Source: JBBTVO01 sp038063195 (GTDB lineage: Bacteria > Patescibacteriota > Microgenomatia > Levybacterales > UBA12049). Taken from it: 64,000 nucleotides of DNA. The notes below the pieces were generated by a model. That model saw nothing but the letters and a program-made list of their open reading frames with translations, was not told the origin of the DNA and did not search any database. Shown here one piece after another: positions 53,909 through 63,210 of the stretch. The translations under genes and the position numbers were made by a program. Location: assembly GCA_038063195.1 (NCBI GenBank), contig JBBTVO010000003.1, positions 1 through 64,000 on the forward strand, given 5' to 3'. The number at the start of each line of letters is the position of its first letter. Positions within the stretch are counted from its first letter, which is position 1.

Positions 53909-55063
53909 TTAAAGTGTCTTCATAGACTCGGCGATTTTTATAAGCTCCTCTTCAGACAATATGCAAGCACTTTCTACTTGAGGTTGATTGCCTACTATAA
54001 TTTGTAAGCTATGTGTTTCCCAGATTAATTGACGCGCTGTAAGCCTAAATTCTTGATTGTGTTTTAGAACAGAAGCTTTTGAAGCTTCATAGAAATCTGA
54101 GGTTCCCAGCCAAGATTCTGGTGGGCCATTGTACATTTCAATGATCAAAGCAGGATTTCCAAGAACCTCAACTTTATCAACGACTTTGACCCAATTATCC
54201 CATTGACCCCCAGTAAACTGAAAGGGATCTTTAAATAGTCCATTTTTGTATATTATCTTTTTTTCAACTGGGATTTGAAGAATTTCAAAAGCTCCGTCCT
54301 CAGGAGTCGTTGGTCCACAAAAATAAAATTTTTCTAGACTACTATTTTTAAAATGCTCTTCTAGAGTTTTCGGTAAAACATTGCGCGGAAGATAGGTGGG
54401 AGATAGCGGATTATATTTGGCTTTAAAATCGGACAGTATTGTTGCATTTACTGACTGAACTCTTTTATATTCTTGTGATTCCAGGCGCAGTTTATTACCA
54501 AGCGGAAAAAAACTTACAGAACCTAAAATAAAAGTTATAACTAAGATTATTAAACCAGGAATGAGGCTCTTTGAAAAGATGGATCTGAAATAGAAATCTT
54601 TGTTTTTAATTCGGACCCACGCCAGAGGCAAAACCGATATAGACAATAAAGTAGGTAAGCCATGCTCGAGCATCAGGACGAGACATCCTACGCCAAAACA
54701 GGGTTTGCCGATCGAAAAGAAACTTTGAATGTACAAGATTACAGCCAAGATTGGATATAAAATTATAATAATTTTGGCGACAGGTCTTAAAAAAAATTGC
54801 ATTAAATTCAAAACAAGAGCAACTATAATTAAAGGAATGAAGATTTGATTAATTAATATTAATTTCCCAAAGTTTTCGATTACTGTATTACCAGCTACAA
54901 TTAGAGGGGTATTATATATAACTAGATTGGCAATAATAGATAGGGTAAACCAAAAAAGCGTAGTTAAGAAAATCTCTAAAATCATTGAAGATTTTTTTGG
55001 CGAAATGGGTTGAGCGGGGACTTCTTGATTTACTTGAGGAGCGTTATTTGTTTCTGGATCCAC
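53909..55063 (-). CDS. Hypothetical membrane protein with extracytoplasmic domain
   Basis: 384 residues. A disordered Gln/Pro N terminus is followed by about five membrane helices (residues 28-50, 68-92, 98-116, 125-148, 167-190), then a 190-residue soluble domain with TYLPRNVLPKTLEEHF and two cysteines. No family recognised. Upstream neighbour is tRNA-Leu. Confidence 0.6.
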   Translation of the reverse strand: MDPETNNAPQVNQEVPAQPISPKKSSMILEIFLTTLFWFTLSIIANLVIYNTPLIVAGNTVIENFGKLILINQIFIPLIIVALVLNLMQFFLRPVAKIIIILYPILAVILYIQSFFSIGKPCFGVGCLVLMLEHGLPTLLSISVLPLAWVRIKNKDFYFRSIFSKSLIPGLIILVITFILGSVSFFPLGNKLRLESQEYKRVQSVNATILSDFKAKYNPLSPTYLPRNVLPKTLEEHFKNSSLEKFYFCGPTTPEDGAFEILQIPVEKKIIYKNGLFKDPFQFTGGQWDNWVKVVDKVEVLGNPALIIEMYNGPPESWLGTSDFYEASKASVLKHNQEFRLTARQLIWETHSLQIIVGNQPQVESACILSEEELIKIAESMKTL

Positions 55064-55113
55064 TAAGTACAGTTTATTTGCATTTATATTCGCAAGTCAA
55101 GTTATAAAATTTG

Positions 55114-55196
55114 TGGGCAAAGAGGGAGTCGAACCCTCATGGCCTTGCGACCAGTAGTTTTTGAGACTACCGCGTATACCGTTCCGCCACTTGCCC
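55114..55196 (-). tRNA. tRNA-Leu (CAA)
   Basis: 83-base cloverleaf on the minus strand. Acceptor GGGCAAG pairs with TTTGCCC (last pair G-T), D arm TGGCGGAACGGTATACGC, anticodon stem GTAGT/ACTAC around loop CTCAAAA with anticodon CAA, a long class II variable arm (TGGTCGCAAGGCCA), and T arm GAGGGTTCGACTCCCTC. Discriminator A; CCA is not encoded. Confidence 0.95.
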
Positions 55197-55229
55197 ATAG
55201 GCAACTTGTATTATATACTCTCAGCTATA

Positions 55230-55439
55230 TCTAGGCAAGAAATATGAAGAAAAAAGCTACTAATGTCAGGCTTGAAAAACACGTNNNNNNNNNNNNNNNN
55301 NNNNNNNNNNNNNNNNNNNNNNNNNNNNNNNNNNNNNNNNNNNNNNNNNNNNNNNNNNNNNNNNNNNNNNNNNNNNNNNNNNNNTCTAGGCAAGAAATAT
55401 GAAGAAAAAAGCTACTAATGTCAGGCTTGAAAAACACGT
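55230..55439. other. Scaffold gap with duplicated flanks
   Basis: 100 N at 55285-55384. The 55 bases before it (55230-55284) repeat exactly after it (55385-55439), including the start of the M1 aminopeptidase gene. This is an assembly artefact of overlapping contig ends, not a biological repeat. Confidence 0.95.
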
Positions 55440-57957
55440 AATTCCACAAAGATATTCGATACATCTTGCTCCGGATCTTGATAATTTTATTTTTGATGGG
55501 GAAGAAGAGATTGTTCTTGAGATTACCAAAGAAATAAACTCTATGATACTCCACTGCGCAGAAATTGAGATTCTTAAAGCGGAATTTATAAGAGGCAGGA
55601 AAGTTCTTCCGGCGAAAGTTTCATATGATCCCAAAATGGAGACGGTTAGGTTTGATTTTGCGCAAAATTTATCAGAAGGAAAGGGAGTTCTTAAAATATC
55701 TTTTACAGGAATTTTGAATGATAAAATGCGCGGGTTTTATAGAAGTAAATATGAGATTGATGGAAAAATTCATCACATGGCAGTTACTCAGTTTGAATCA
55801 ACCGATGCTAGACGGGCTTTTCCATGCTTTGATGAGCCAGCGCACAAAGCGATATTTGATGTAACTCTTAAGATTCCAAGTGATAGAACCGCCATATCAA
55901 ATACTATTGAAGAGACTGTTTTGGAGCACGAAGGCGGATACAAGATCGTAAAATTTGCGCCTAGCCCTAAGATGTCAAGCTATCTTCTGGCATTTATTGT
56001 CGGGCATTTCGAATATATTGAGAGAAAAACAGAAGAAGGGGTTTTGGTCCGGGTTTTTGTAACCCCCGGGAAAAAGAAGCAGGCAGAGTTTGCGCTTGAT
56101 GTTGCGGTAAAGACTCTTTCTTTTTATAGCAAATATTTTAAAATTCCTTACCCATTGCCGGTCCTTGATATGATTGCAATTCCAGATTTTGCAGCAGGTG
56201 CGATGGAAAATTGGGGAGCGGTGACTTACAGAGAAACAGCAATCCTTGTGGATGAGGAGCATACATCAACTCATAACAAGCAATGGGTAGCTCTAGTTAT
56301 TGCGCATGAACTTGCACATCAGTGGTTTGGAAATTTGGTGACGATGGAATGGTGGACGCATTTGTGGCTCAACGAAGGCTTCGCGTCTTACATAGAGTAC
56401 TTAGCTGTTGATAATATTTTCCCGAAGTGGAATGTCTGGACGCAATTTGTTTTCATGGACCATTCACGCGCATTATTACTTGACGGGCTTTTAAACACTC
56501 ACGCTGTTGAAGTTCCGGTAAATCATCCGGCGGAAATCAGCGAGATATTCGATGCAGTAAGCTATTCAAAAGGAGCAACAATTATAAGAATGCTCGCCGA
56601 ATATTTGGGAGAAAAGGATTTCCGTGATGGACTTTCTCATTATCTTAAAAAACATTCTTACTCAAATGCTTCGACCACAGATCTATGGGACGCGCTGTCA
56701 AAAGTTTCAGGAAAACCTGTCGGAAAAATTATGGAGAATTGGATAAGAAAGCCTGGATACCCGTTAATAAAATTAAATATCAAAAATAAAAAATTAAAAA
56801 TTTCGCAGGAGAGGTTTTTTTCAAGCCCGCTTATAAAACAGAGAGATAAGACTTTGTGGATGATCCCGGTAAGCTTAATAACTTCTGAAAGGAAAAAACA
56901 GGAGTATCTTCTTCTTAAAGATGAGAAGAAGATTATTAGTTCAAAAACAAACAACTGGATAAAATTCAACTCAGGAGAAAAAAGTTTGATTAGAGTCTCA
57001 TATCCGCCAAATTATTTAGCAAAGCTGGAAAAACCGATTAAGAATAAAACTTTATCAGAGGAGGATAGATTTGGGATAGTAAGAGACGTATTCGCGCTTT
57101 CTCAGGCAGGGAAAATGTCCACAGCTGATGCATTAAGAATTAGTTCTTCTTATAAAAACGATGACAGTTATATTGTATGGATGGAAATTGCCTCGGACCT
57201 TTTGCAATTATCAAAACTTCTGTACGGGCAGAGTTACTATCCGGAATTTAATAAGTACATGGCAGGAATTCTTAAGAATATTGTCAAAAAAATAGGATGG
57301 AGTAGGAAGGCAAGTGAGTCGCATGCGATTACTCTTATGCGCGGAGTTTTAATATATGCGATGGGAACCGCTGGAGATAAAGAAACCATAACTAAAGCTA
57401 AAAAAGTTTTTAGTGGTGTTTTAAAAAATGAGAAAATTGATCCTGATTTGCGCGCAACTGCCTACAGACTTGTCGCTGAAAATGGTGGGATTTCCGATTA
57501 CTCTAAGTTAGAAAAACTATATAAGGATACTTCACTTCAGGAAGAAAAAGATAGAGTTTTACGTGCGCTTTGTTCATTCAGGGATGATATTCTACTTGGA
57601 AAAGCATTAAGACTTTCCTTATCAGAAGGAGCGCGGTCACAGGATTTACTAAAAGCAATTAGCGCTGTCTGGGCGAATCCATGGGGAAGATATGTTGCGT
57701 GGGATTTCTTAAAAAGTCAGTGGAAAGAAATTGCAAAACGCTTTGAAGGCGGACATTTATTTGCAAGATTTATCCAACCTGCTGAAAATTTTGTGACTGA
57801 AAAAGATGCAAAGGATGTTGAGGAGTTTTTTAAGAAAAATCCGGCTCTTGGAATTGAAAGAACTATAGCTCAAGCACTTGAGCAGATTCGTTCAAATGCA
57901 ATATGGCTTAAAAGAGACGGAGAAAAGATTGCAAAGTTCCTAAAGGAGCGCAGCTAA
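55399..57957 (+). CDS. M1 family aminopeptidase
   Basis: Zinc aminopeptidase of 852 residues, APN/tricorn-interacting-factor type. N-terminal beta domain, substrate motif GAMENWG, zinc motif H303-E-x-x-H307 with Glu326 (HELAHQ ... LNEGF), then a C-terminal helical ERAP1-like domain. No signal peptide, so it acts in the cytosol on peptides. The same start codon context is duplicated left of the N gap at 55243. Confidence 0.95.
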   Translation: MKKKATNVRLEKHVIPQRYSIHLAPDLDNFIFDGEEEIVLEITKEINSMILHCAEIEILKAEFIRGRKVLPAKVSYDPKMETVRFDFAQNLSEGKGVLKISFTGILNDKMRGFYRSKYEIDGKIHHMAVTQFESTDARRAFPCFDEPAHKAIFDVTLKIPSDRTAISNTIEETVLEHEGGYKIVKFAPSPKMSSYLLAFIVGHFEYIERKTEEGVLVRVFVTPGKKKQAEFALDVAVKTLSFYSKYFKIPYPLPVLDMIAIPDFAAGAMENWGAVTYRETAILVDEEHTSTHNKQWVALVIAHELAHQWFGNLVTMEWWTHLWLNEGFASYIEYLAVDNIFPKWNVWTQFVFMDHSRALLLDGLLNTHAVEVPVNHPAEISEIFDAVSYSKGATIIRMLAEYLGEKDFRDGLSHYLKKHSYSNASTTDLWDALSKVSGKPVGKIMENWIRKPGYPLIKLNIKNKKLKISQERFFSSPLIKQRDKTLWMIPVSLITSERKKQEYLLLKDEKKIISSKTNNWIKFNSGEKSLIRVSYPPNYLAKLEKPIKNKTLSEEDRFGIVRDVFALSQAGKMSTADALRISSSYKNDDSYIVWMEIASDLLQLSKLLYGQSYYPEFNKYMAGILKNIVKKIGWSRKASESHAITLMRGVLIYAMGTAGDKETITKAKKVFSGVLKNEKIDPDLRATAYRLVAENGGISDYSKLEKLYKDTSLQEEKDRVLRALCSFRDDILLGKALRLSLSEGARSQDLLKAISAVWANPWGRYVAWDFLKSQWKEIAKRFEGGHLFARFIQPAENFVTEKDAKDVEEFFKKNPALGIERTIAQALEQIRSNAIWLKRDGEKIAKFLKERS

Positions 57958-58000
57958 TACCGCTGGAATTCATTTCTTATTCTTGGTAAAATTAACTTTT

Positions 58001-58555
58001 ATGATATCAGTAACGGATTTGCGCTCAGGTGTGGTTTTTGAAGAAGACGGCAGGCTCCTTCAGGTTCTATCCTACGAGCATATAAAAATGGGGCGGGGAA
58101 GTGCCAACATAAAAGTAAAAATCAGAGATATTAAAAGTGGTGCTACAGTTAACAAGAGTTTTATAAATGGTGCAAAGGTCAATGACGTAAGACTTGATAA
58201 GAAGGATCTTCAATTTCTGTACAAAGACAATGAAAGCGCGCATTTCATGAATCCTGTCACTTTTGAACAGGTTGAAATTTCCCTTGAAAAAATAGAGGGA
58301 CACGAATTCTTAAAAGAAGGTGGGAATTTTTCTATAAGTTTTTTTCAAAACGAACCATTGTCCCTAAATTTGCCGCCCAAGATGAAATTAGCAGTCGCTG
58401 AAACCGGTCCTTCGGTGAAAGGGAATAGCGCTACGAATGTATTTAAAGACGCGGTTTTGGAAAACAATGTCAGAACCAAAGTTCCCCTTTTTATAAAAAT
58501 AGGGGATATGATAAGTGTTGATACGAGGACTGGTCAATATACCGAAAAGGCTTGA
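58001..58555 (+). CDS. efp: Elongation factor P
   Basis: 184 residues with three beta barrels. Helps the ribosome through polyproline stretches, which are abundant in this organism's exported linkers. From the ATG at 58001: ISVTDLRSGVVFEEDG, tip loop HIKMGRGSANIKVK, KDNESAHFMNP, and the C-terminal PLFIKIGDMISVDTRTGQY. The tip residue position carries Arg (MGRGS) where E. coli has the modified Lys. The frame extends to 57983 but the conserved start is here. Confidence 0.93.
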   Translation: MISVTDLRSGVVFEEDGRLLQVLSYEHIKMGRGSANIKVKIRDIKSGATVNKSFINGAKVNDVRLDKKDLQFLYKDNESAHFMNPVTFEQVEISLEKIEGHEFLKEGGNFSISFFQNEPLSLNLPPKMKLAVAETGPSVKGNSATNVFKDAVLENNVRTKVPLFIKIGDMISVDTRTGQYTEKA

Positions 58556-58556
58556 T

Positions 58557-59843
58557 ATGGAATTCATAAGACGGTCAATAAGAGGTAACGACATGCTTTC
58601 CGTTGCACGGCAGCGCCCATTTTCTCTCCTCATGATTTCGGAATTCTTCTCCCAACTTGCATTTAACATGCAGCATTTTGTTTTGATTTTTGTAATTTAC
58701 GAGCTCACACGTTCAAATACCGCGGTTTCAGGGGTAATACTTTCGTTTACTATTCCGGCACTTCTTTTCAGTTTTATAACAGGTGTTTATGTTGACAGAT
58801 GGAATAAGAAACGGGTTTTGTTCATCACAAATCTCCTGCGCGGATTACTTCTCATTCCCTTTTTCTTTTCAGATCTTCATATAGGACTTATCTATACACT
58901 TACTTTTCTAGTCGCTGTTGCTACACAATTTTTCCTTCCTGCAGAGTCTTCTATAATACCGAAGCTTGTAAAAAAAGACCATCTACTGGCGGCGAACGCG
59001 ATTTTTTCTTTTGGAATTTACGGGACAACGCTTTTTGGATATATCTTATCCGGTCCTGTTATTCTTCTTTTGGGAAAAACAAATACTTTTGTATTCCTAT
59101 CCGTACTGTTTTTTATAAGCGCTTTAGTTATACTTTTTATCAAAATTCCTAAAAAGAAAAAAATTAATCCTGAGGCTTCGAATGCTCTGCCATCATTTTG
59201 GAACGAAGCGAGGGAAATCTTCGATTTTATCAGAAAGACCAGAAAAGTAATGCATGCGCTTGTTATGCTTACAATTGCGCAGGCTGTGATATTTATGTTT
59301 GCGGTTCTAGTACCGGGATATGCTGCCACAGTTCTTAAGATACGGCTTGAAAGCCTTTCATGGATACTCATAACTCCTGCTGCGCTTGGGATGGGACTTG
59401 GTGCCCTAACACTCGGAGGCTTTGGGAAAAAATTCAACAGAAAATGGCTTTCAAGTCTTGGGTTTATGATTACAGGAGTGACATTTATATTTTTTTCACT
59501 GGTAAATCTAGCGATGGAGAAGGGGTTCTTCATAGCTCTTAATAAAAACATGCCTGACTTATTTCACATTACGCCTCTTCATTTTGTAATAGTTATGGCA
59601 GTTGTAATCGGATTTGCAATCTCTCTTGTATTTGCGCCATCGAACACCACTCTTCAGCTTGAAACAGATGAGTCGATGCGGGGGAGAATTTACGGGTTTC
59701 TCAATGCATTAATTGGAGCGGTTTCTTTTCTTCCTGTAATTCTTGCTGGAGGACTGGCTGATATCCTGGGTACAGTCGCAGTTCTTGTAGGAGCAGGAGT
59801 ATCACTGCTTTTACTTGGAATATTTTTCTGGGTTTTTGACTAA
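58557..59843 (+). CDS. MFS transporter
   Basis: 428 residues with about 12 membrane helices of the MFS exporter type (DUF894/MFS_3-like): FSLLMISEFFSQLAFNMQ, the loop 2-3 motif YVDRWNKKRVLF (usual GxxxDRxGRR), SSIIPKLVKKDHLLAANA and the second-half loop ESMRGRIYGF. Likely drug or metabolite efflux. Starts 1 base after the efp stop, which gives the chosen ATG at 58557. Confidence 0.85.
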   Translation: MEFIRRSIRGNDMLSVARQRPFSLLMISEFFSQLAFNMQHFVLIFVIYELTRSNTAVSGVILSFTIPALLFSFITGVYVDRWNKKRVLFITNLLRGLLLIPFFFSDLHIGLIYTLTFLVAVATQFFLPAESSIIPKLVKKDHLLAANAIFSFGIYGTTLFGYILSGPVILLLGKTNTFVFLSVLFFISALVILFIKIPKKKKINPEASNALPSFWNEAREIFDFIRKTRKVMHALVMLTIAQAVIFMFAVLVPGYAATVLKIRLESLSWILITPAALGMGLGALTLGGFGKKFNRKWLSSLGFMITGVTFIFFSLVNLAMEKGFFIALNKNMPDLFHITPLHFVIVMAVVIGFAISLVFAPSNTTLQLETDESMRGRIYGFLNALIGAVSFLPVILAGGLADILGTVAVLVGAGVSLLLLGIFFWVFD

Positions 59844-59844
59844 T

Positions 59845-60534
59845 ATGAATTTTTTTATAATAGTTCTTGCAATTTGCCTTTTTGTAAGTCTTTTTACGCT
59901 TTTTCTTCTGTCGCGCGATGATCTCACACTTCTTCGTAAAGATGTTTCATTGGATAGGATATTTAATCTTTTCTTCTTGGTTTTTCTCATAGGACTTTTG
60001 TTTTCAAGGACAGTATTTGTAATTATTCATTCTCCGAAAATGTTTTTAAACCCTCTGGCATTTTTTCTATTTCCTTATTTTCCGGGGCTTACACTTTCTG
60101 GTGGTGTCATCTTTGGGATACTTTTTCTCATATTTTACTCCCGCGAGAGCAGGCTTCCCACCGGAAGAATTTTTGATTTCTTTTCACTAAGTTTTCTGGT
60201 AAGCCTTCCATTTGGATATCTGGGATATTTTGTTTTGACCAAAGGAAAAGATTTCATATCTTTGGGTCTTTCCGTTTTATTCCTAGTTTTAGGAATAATT
60301 TTCATAAAATATTTTTATCAGCTTCTCCTTAAGGGAAGCTTGCGGGATGGAAGCCTTTCGCTTATTTTCTTTTTTATCTTCGGAATAATTTCTCTTGCTA
60401 GTGAAGTAATTTCTAAATTTTCAAACTTGCTGTTTCTGAGGCAAGTGGAGAGCTATCTTTATCTTCTGATTATTATTCTTTCCCTGGTATTTTTTGTAAG
60501 AGCGGAGAAACTTATAAAATCAAGGAAAAGATAA
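59845..60534 (+). CDS. Lgt-like integral membrane protein
   Basis: 229 residues with about seven membrane helices. The order VSLDRIFNLFFLVFLIGLLFSRTVFVI ... LTLSGGVIFGILFLIFYSRESRLPTGRIFDFFS resembles prolipoprotein diacylglyceryl transferase, including the GG pair and the following basic loop. The C-terminal conserved Lgt signature is not evident, so activity is uncertain. Starts 1 base after the MFS stop and ends directly at the rluA start. Confidence 0.5.
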   Translation: MNFFIIVLAICLFVSLFTLFLLSRDDLTLLRKDVSLDRIFNLFFLVFLIGLLFSRTVFVIIHSPKMFLNPLAFFLFPYFPGLTLSGGVIFGILFLIFYSRESRLPTGRIFDFFSLSFLVSLPFGYLGYFVLTKGKDFISLGLSVLFLVLGIIFIKYFYQLLLKGSLRDGSLSLIFFFIFGIISLASEVISKFSNLLFLRQVESYLYLLIIILSLVFFVRAEKLIKSRKR

Positions 60535-61275
60535 ATGGAAATTAAAATTATTTACGAGGATGAAGAACTTTTCGTAATTGAAAAACCCTGGGGAGTTGTA
60601 GTAAACAACGCCGAGTCTGCAAAAGGGGAGACGATACAGGAATGGGCTGAAAAAAAACTCGGAATTACGAATTACGAATCAAGGATTACGAATGACCAGG
60701 ATATAGAGGAAGAGTTTAGAAGTAGGGGAGGAGTCGTTCATAGATTAGATAAGGAAACTTCTGGGATTTTACTTATCGCCAAGAATCCGCAAAGCTTCCT
60801 GAAATTAAAAAACCAGTTTAAAAGCCGCGAAGTGGAGAAAGAATACTTTGCTCTTTCGCATGGGGAAGTAAAACTGGGGGTTGGAGAAATTAGCGCAACT
60901 GTAGGCCGGCTTCCGTATAACAGGACAAAGTTTGGAGTAATTGCGGGCGGACGCGATGCTCTTACGAATTACGAAGTGATAAATTATTATAAATTTAACG
61001 ATGAGAAGCTCACTTATTTAAGATTGCGACCCAAGACCGGAAGAACGCACCAAATAAGAGTGCATCTGAAATATATTAATCATCCGATTTTTGCAGACCC
61101 ACTTTACGCGGGAAGAAAAGTCGGAAGAAATGACAGGAAATTTTTAAACCGACTTTTTCTCCACGCTTCAAAGATTACTTTCCAGCATCCCACAAGTTTA
61201 GAAAAACTAACTTTCGAAAGCCCTCTTCCTACAGAGCTATCTAATTTCTTGACTAAGCTTGATTTATTGGGCTAA
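60535..61275 (+). CDS. RluA family pseudouridine synthase with repeat-encoded insert
   Basis: 246 residues. Catalytic Asp72 in GGVVHRLDKETSGILLIAK, then YFALSHG, RTGRTHQIRVHL and HPIFADPLYAG. Converts uridine in rRNA or tRNA to pseudouridine. Between residues 44 and 58 the peptide ITNYESRITNDQD is encoded by a degenerate ATTACGAAT repeat, where homologues have a short loop. Confidence 0.9.
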   Translation: MEIKIIYEDEELFVIEKPWGVVVNNAESAKGETIQEWAEKKLGITNYESRITNDQDIEEEFRSRGGVVHRLDKETSGILLIAKNPQSFLKLKNQFKSREVEKEYFALSHGEVKLGVGEISATVGRLPYNRTKFGVIAGGRDALTNYEVINYYKFNDEKLTYLRLRPKTGRTHQIRVHLKYINHPIFADPLYAGRKVGRNDRKFLNRLFLHASKITFQHPTSLEKLTFESPLPTELSNFLTKLDLLG

Positions 61276-61330
61276 TATTGATACGATTTTTTTATGTTTG
61301 AAAATTTTCGCAAAAGGATGGTGAGTTTGT

Positions 61331-61465
61331 ATGGCTAAGTTTGGCGGATTCTACAAAGGTGAAAAGAAGAAAAAGAAAAAAGACGGTGAGAAAATAACCA
61401 ATTTTTCCTCGGCTCCTACATATGTCATGCCCGAAATAATCTCCAAGAAAAAGAAAGAAGAGTAG
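61331..61465 (+). CDS. Tiny Lys-rich protein
   Basis: 44 residues, starting AKFGGFYKGEKKKKKKDG and ending in ISKKKKEE. Its stop is followed directly by the ATG of the next gene, so it is cotranslated with the LytR-C-like gene. Possibly conserved next to that gene in related genomes. Function unknown. Confidence 0.55.
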   Translation: MAKFGGFYKGEKKKKKKDGEKITNFSSAPTYVMPEIISKKKKEE

Positions 61466-62254
61466 ATGAGGAAGAAAAAAAAATCCGGCAGGAATACTTC
61501 GCTTGCATTAATTTTTTTTGCTTTAATTATCTGTGCGATTTTTGCTTCAATTCTTGTGAAAGTCCTTTTGGTAGTAAAAAGCAGTAAGTTCGCAGAAGGT
61601 CCTACTTTTTCTATTTTTGTTTCAAATAGCAAAGAAAACGAAATTATTACATATCACAAGGATAAAAATTCTATATCAGTCATAAAGCTTGAAGAAAAAG
61701 TGGGGGATGTTTATAAATTTTCGGAAATTCCGGTATCGTCAGTTTATTACTCTGAAGATCTTGATTTTGAGAAACCGGCAGGAGAACTTACTTCAGATAT
61801 TTTCTTTGGGATTCCCCGAAGCAAAAACAACTTAAATACTTATGATGGAATCCGTATACTTCTTATGTCAAAAACAATAAATCCAAAAGATATCAGAAGA
61901 AAAGAAATCCCCAAAGAGCTTGCCGAGAGCCAAAGGGATGAAATATTTTCCTCCCTTTTTTCAGATCCCAAAATTGCCCAGGAAAGGTTAACAATTCAAA
62001 TAGTCAATGATACGGGAGAGCAGGGAATAGGCAATAGGTTCTCAAGAATCGCTTCGAACATAGGAGGTAGCGTGGTCTTGGTATCAAGTTCAGAAAAAAA
62101 TATGAAATCGGGAATTTATACACAAAACTCGTCCTACACTGCAGGAAGGCTTTCCGAAGTATTGAATTTTCCGCTTAGAGAAGGTAAGATGGGCGGAATC
62201 GGTGATATAATTGTGGTTATAGGTCAGGATTACAAAAATTTAACAAAATACTAA
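61466..62254 (+). CDS. Membrane-anchored LytR C-terminal-domain protein
   Basis: 262 residues: a basic N terminus, a membrane helix at about 13-37, a middle domain (FSIFVSNSKENEIITYHKDKNSISVI) and a C-terminal LytR_C-like domain (LTIQIVNDTGEQGIGNRFSRIASNIGGSVVLVSSS ... GDIIVVIGQDY). LytR_C domains occur on cell-wall-assembly proteins. The LCP catalytic core itself is not visible. Confidence 0.7.
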   Translation: MRKKKKSGRNTSLALIFFALIICAIFASILVKVLLVVKSSKFAEGPTFSIFVSNSKENEIITYHKDKNSISVIKLEEKVGDVYKFSEIPVSSVYYSEDLDFEKPAGELTSDIFFGIPRSKNNLNTYDGIRILLMSKTINPKDIRRKEIPKELAESQRDEIFSSLFSDPKIAQERLTIQIVNDTGEQGIGNRFSRIASNIGGSVVLVSSSEKNMKSGIYTQNSSYTAGRLSEVLNFPLREGKMGGIGDIIVVIGQDYKNLTKY

Positions 62255-62255
62255 T

Positions 62256-62426
62256 ATGTTTTTTATAGGAGTTGTAATATTTATTGTTTTAGTATCTTTT
62301 CTGTCAGCGCTTTGGTCTTTGAAAAATTTGAACAGTCACAAGAAAGAAGTTAAGAAGGCAAGTGAGGAATTAGCCCAGGGGAAAGTGCTTTTCTCAAGTG
62401 ACCATCATTCTTCGTCTTCATCCTGA
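62256..62426 (+). CDS. Small single-helix membrane protein
   Basis: 56 residues: a membrane helix FFIGVVIFIVLVSFLSALWSL, a Lys/Glu amphipathic segment, and a Ser-rich end. Starts 1 base after the LytR-C-like gene. Its last 22 bases overlap the convergent TPR gene. Confidence 0.5.
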   Translation: MFFIGVVIFIVLVSFLSALWSLKNLNSHKKEVKKASEELAQGKVLFSSDHHSSSSS

Positions 62427-63079
62427 TCAGAGTCTTTAGGTTTTAATTTCTTATCAAAGTCCAGAGTTTTTTCCAAAGTTGATAGGAAAGATGGTTGGTC
62501 TTTAAACCTTGATATTCTCTTGACCTCTTTTATAAAAACAATCATGTGATGGTCAAGAGCTGATTTGACATAGGCTTCATACTGGTTGCCTGCTTTTATA
62601 AATTTGATAAGTCTTTTGCCTATGTTATCAGGAAGAACCCCGATGTATTTATTATCCTCCGTCAGCATGAAAATCTTAAGCCTTTTTATGGAAAGCTCGA
62701 GCGTTTGTCCGGTTCTTAGGGAATTGATAACTGAGGGTTGAGCAATATTGATAAGTACTACTATTTTGGTTTTTCCCTGCTCTTCAATAAAAGTATTGTT
62801 AACCTGAAAATTTGAACCGTTTGTCATTTGACCGTTCTTTCCGTCCAGTTTTTTAAGATTTCGAAGTGCAAGAGTGTTCAGAACGTCAAGCTTTAAAACT
62901 TTTTGGTAAGTAGATTTTGCGTCTTTTGCTTTTCCGATAATTGAAAATGCAAATGCCAGGCGGTTAAGTGCGTCAATATCGCTTGGGTCTTCTTTTATTA
63001 AAGTCTTATTTATTGTTATTGCTTGTTCCCAGTTGCCTGAAAGTGCAGTTTGAATGGCTTTTGTTTTTAGTGAAATCAT
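62405..63079 (-). CDS. TPR protein
   Basis: 224 residues: two tetratricopeptide repeats at about 10-75 (SGNWEQAITINKTLIKEDPSDIDALNRLAFAFSIIGKAKDA), then a beta-rich domain with LRTGQTLELSIKRLKIFMLTEDNKYIGVLPDNIGKRL, and an acidic tail. Cytosolic. No specific function recognised. Divergent from yebC. Confidence 0.7.
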   Translation of the reverse strand: MISLKTKAIQTALSGNWEQAITINKTLIKEDPSDIDALNRLAFAFSIIGKAKDAKSTYQKVLKLDVLNTLALRNLKKLDGKNGQMTNGSNFQVNNTFIEEQGKTKIVVLINIAQPSVINSLRTGQTLELSIKRLKIFMLTEDNKYIGVLPDNIGKRLIKFIKAGNQYEAYVKSALDHHMIVFIKEVKRISRFKDQPSFLSTLEKTLDFDKKLKPKDSDQDEDEE

Positions 63080-63149
63080 GAAGATACGATGTCGAAAATT
63101 TTACTACTGTTTATTGCAAATGTCAAGGTGGAAAGATTATAATGATGCT

Positions 63150-63203
63150 TATCGTCTACGGTCTACCGTCTACAGCTGTAGTCAGTAGTCTGTAGTCTGT
63201 AAG
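63150..63203. repeat. GTCTAC degenerate repeat upstream of yebC
   Basis: GTCTACGGTCTACCGTCTAC, then CTGTAGTCAGTAGTCTGTAG. The two halves are roughly inverted and can form a hairpin. Confidence 0.6.
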
Positions 63204-63210
63204 CGTGCTT

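Noticed and set aside
55211..55634. Minus-strand frames running through the N gap
   Set aside because: They exist only because N was read through, and they oppose the M1 aminopeptidase start.
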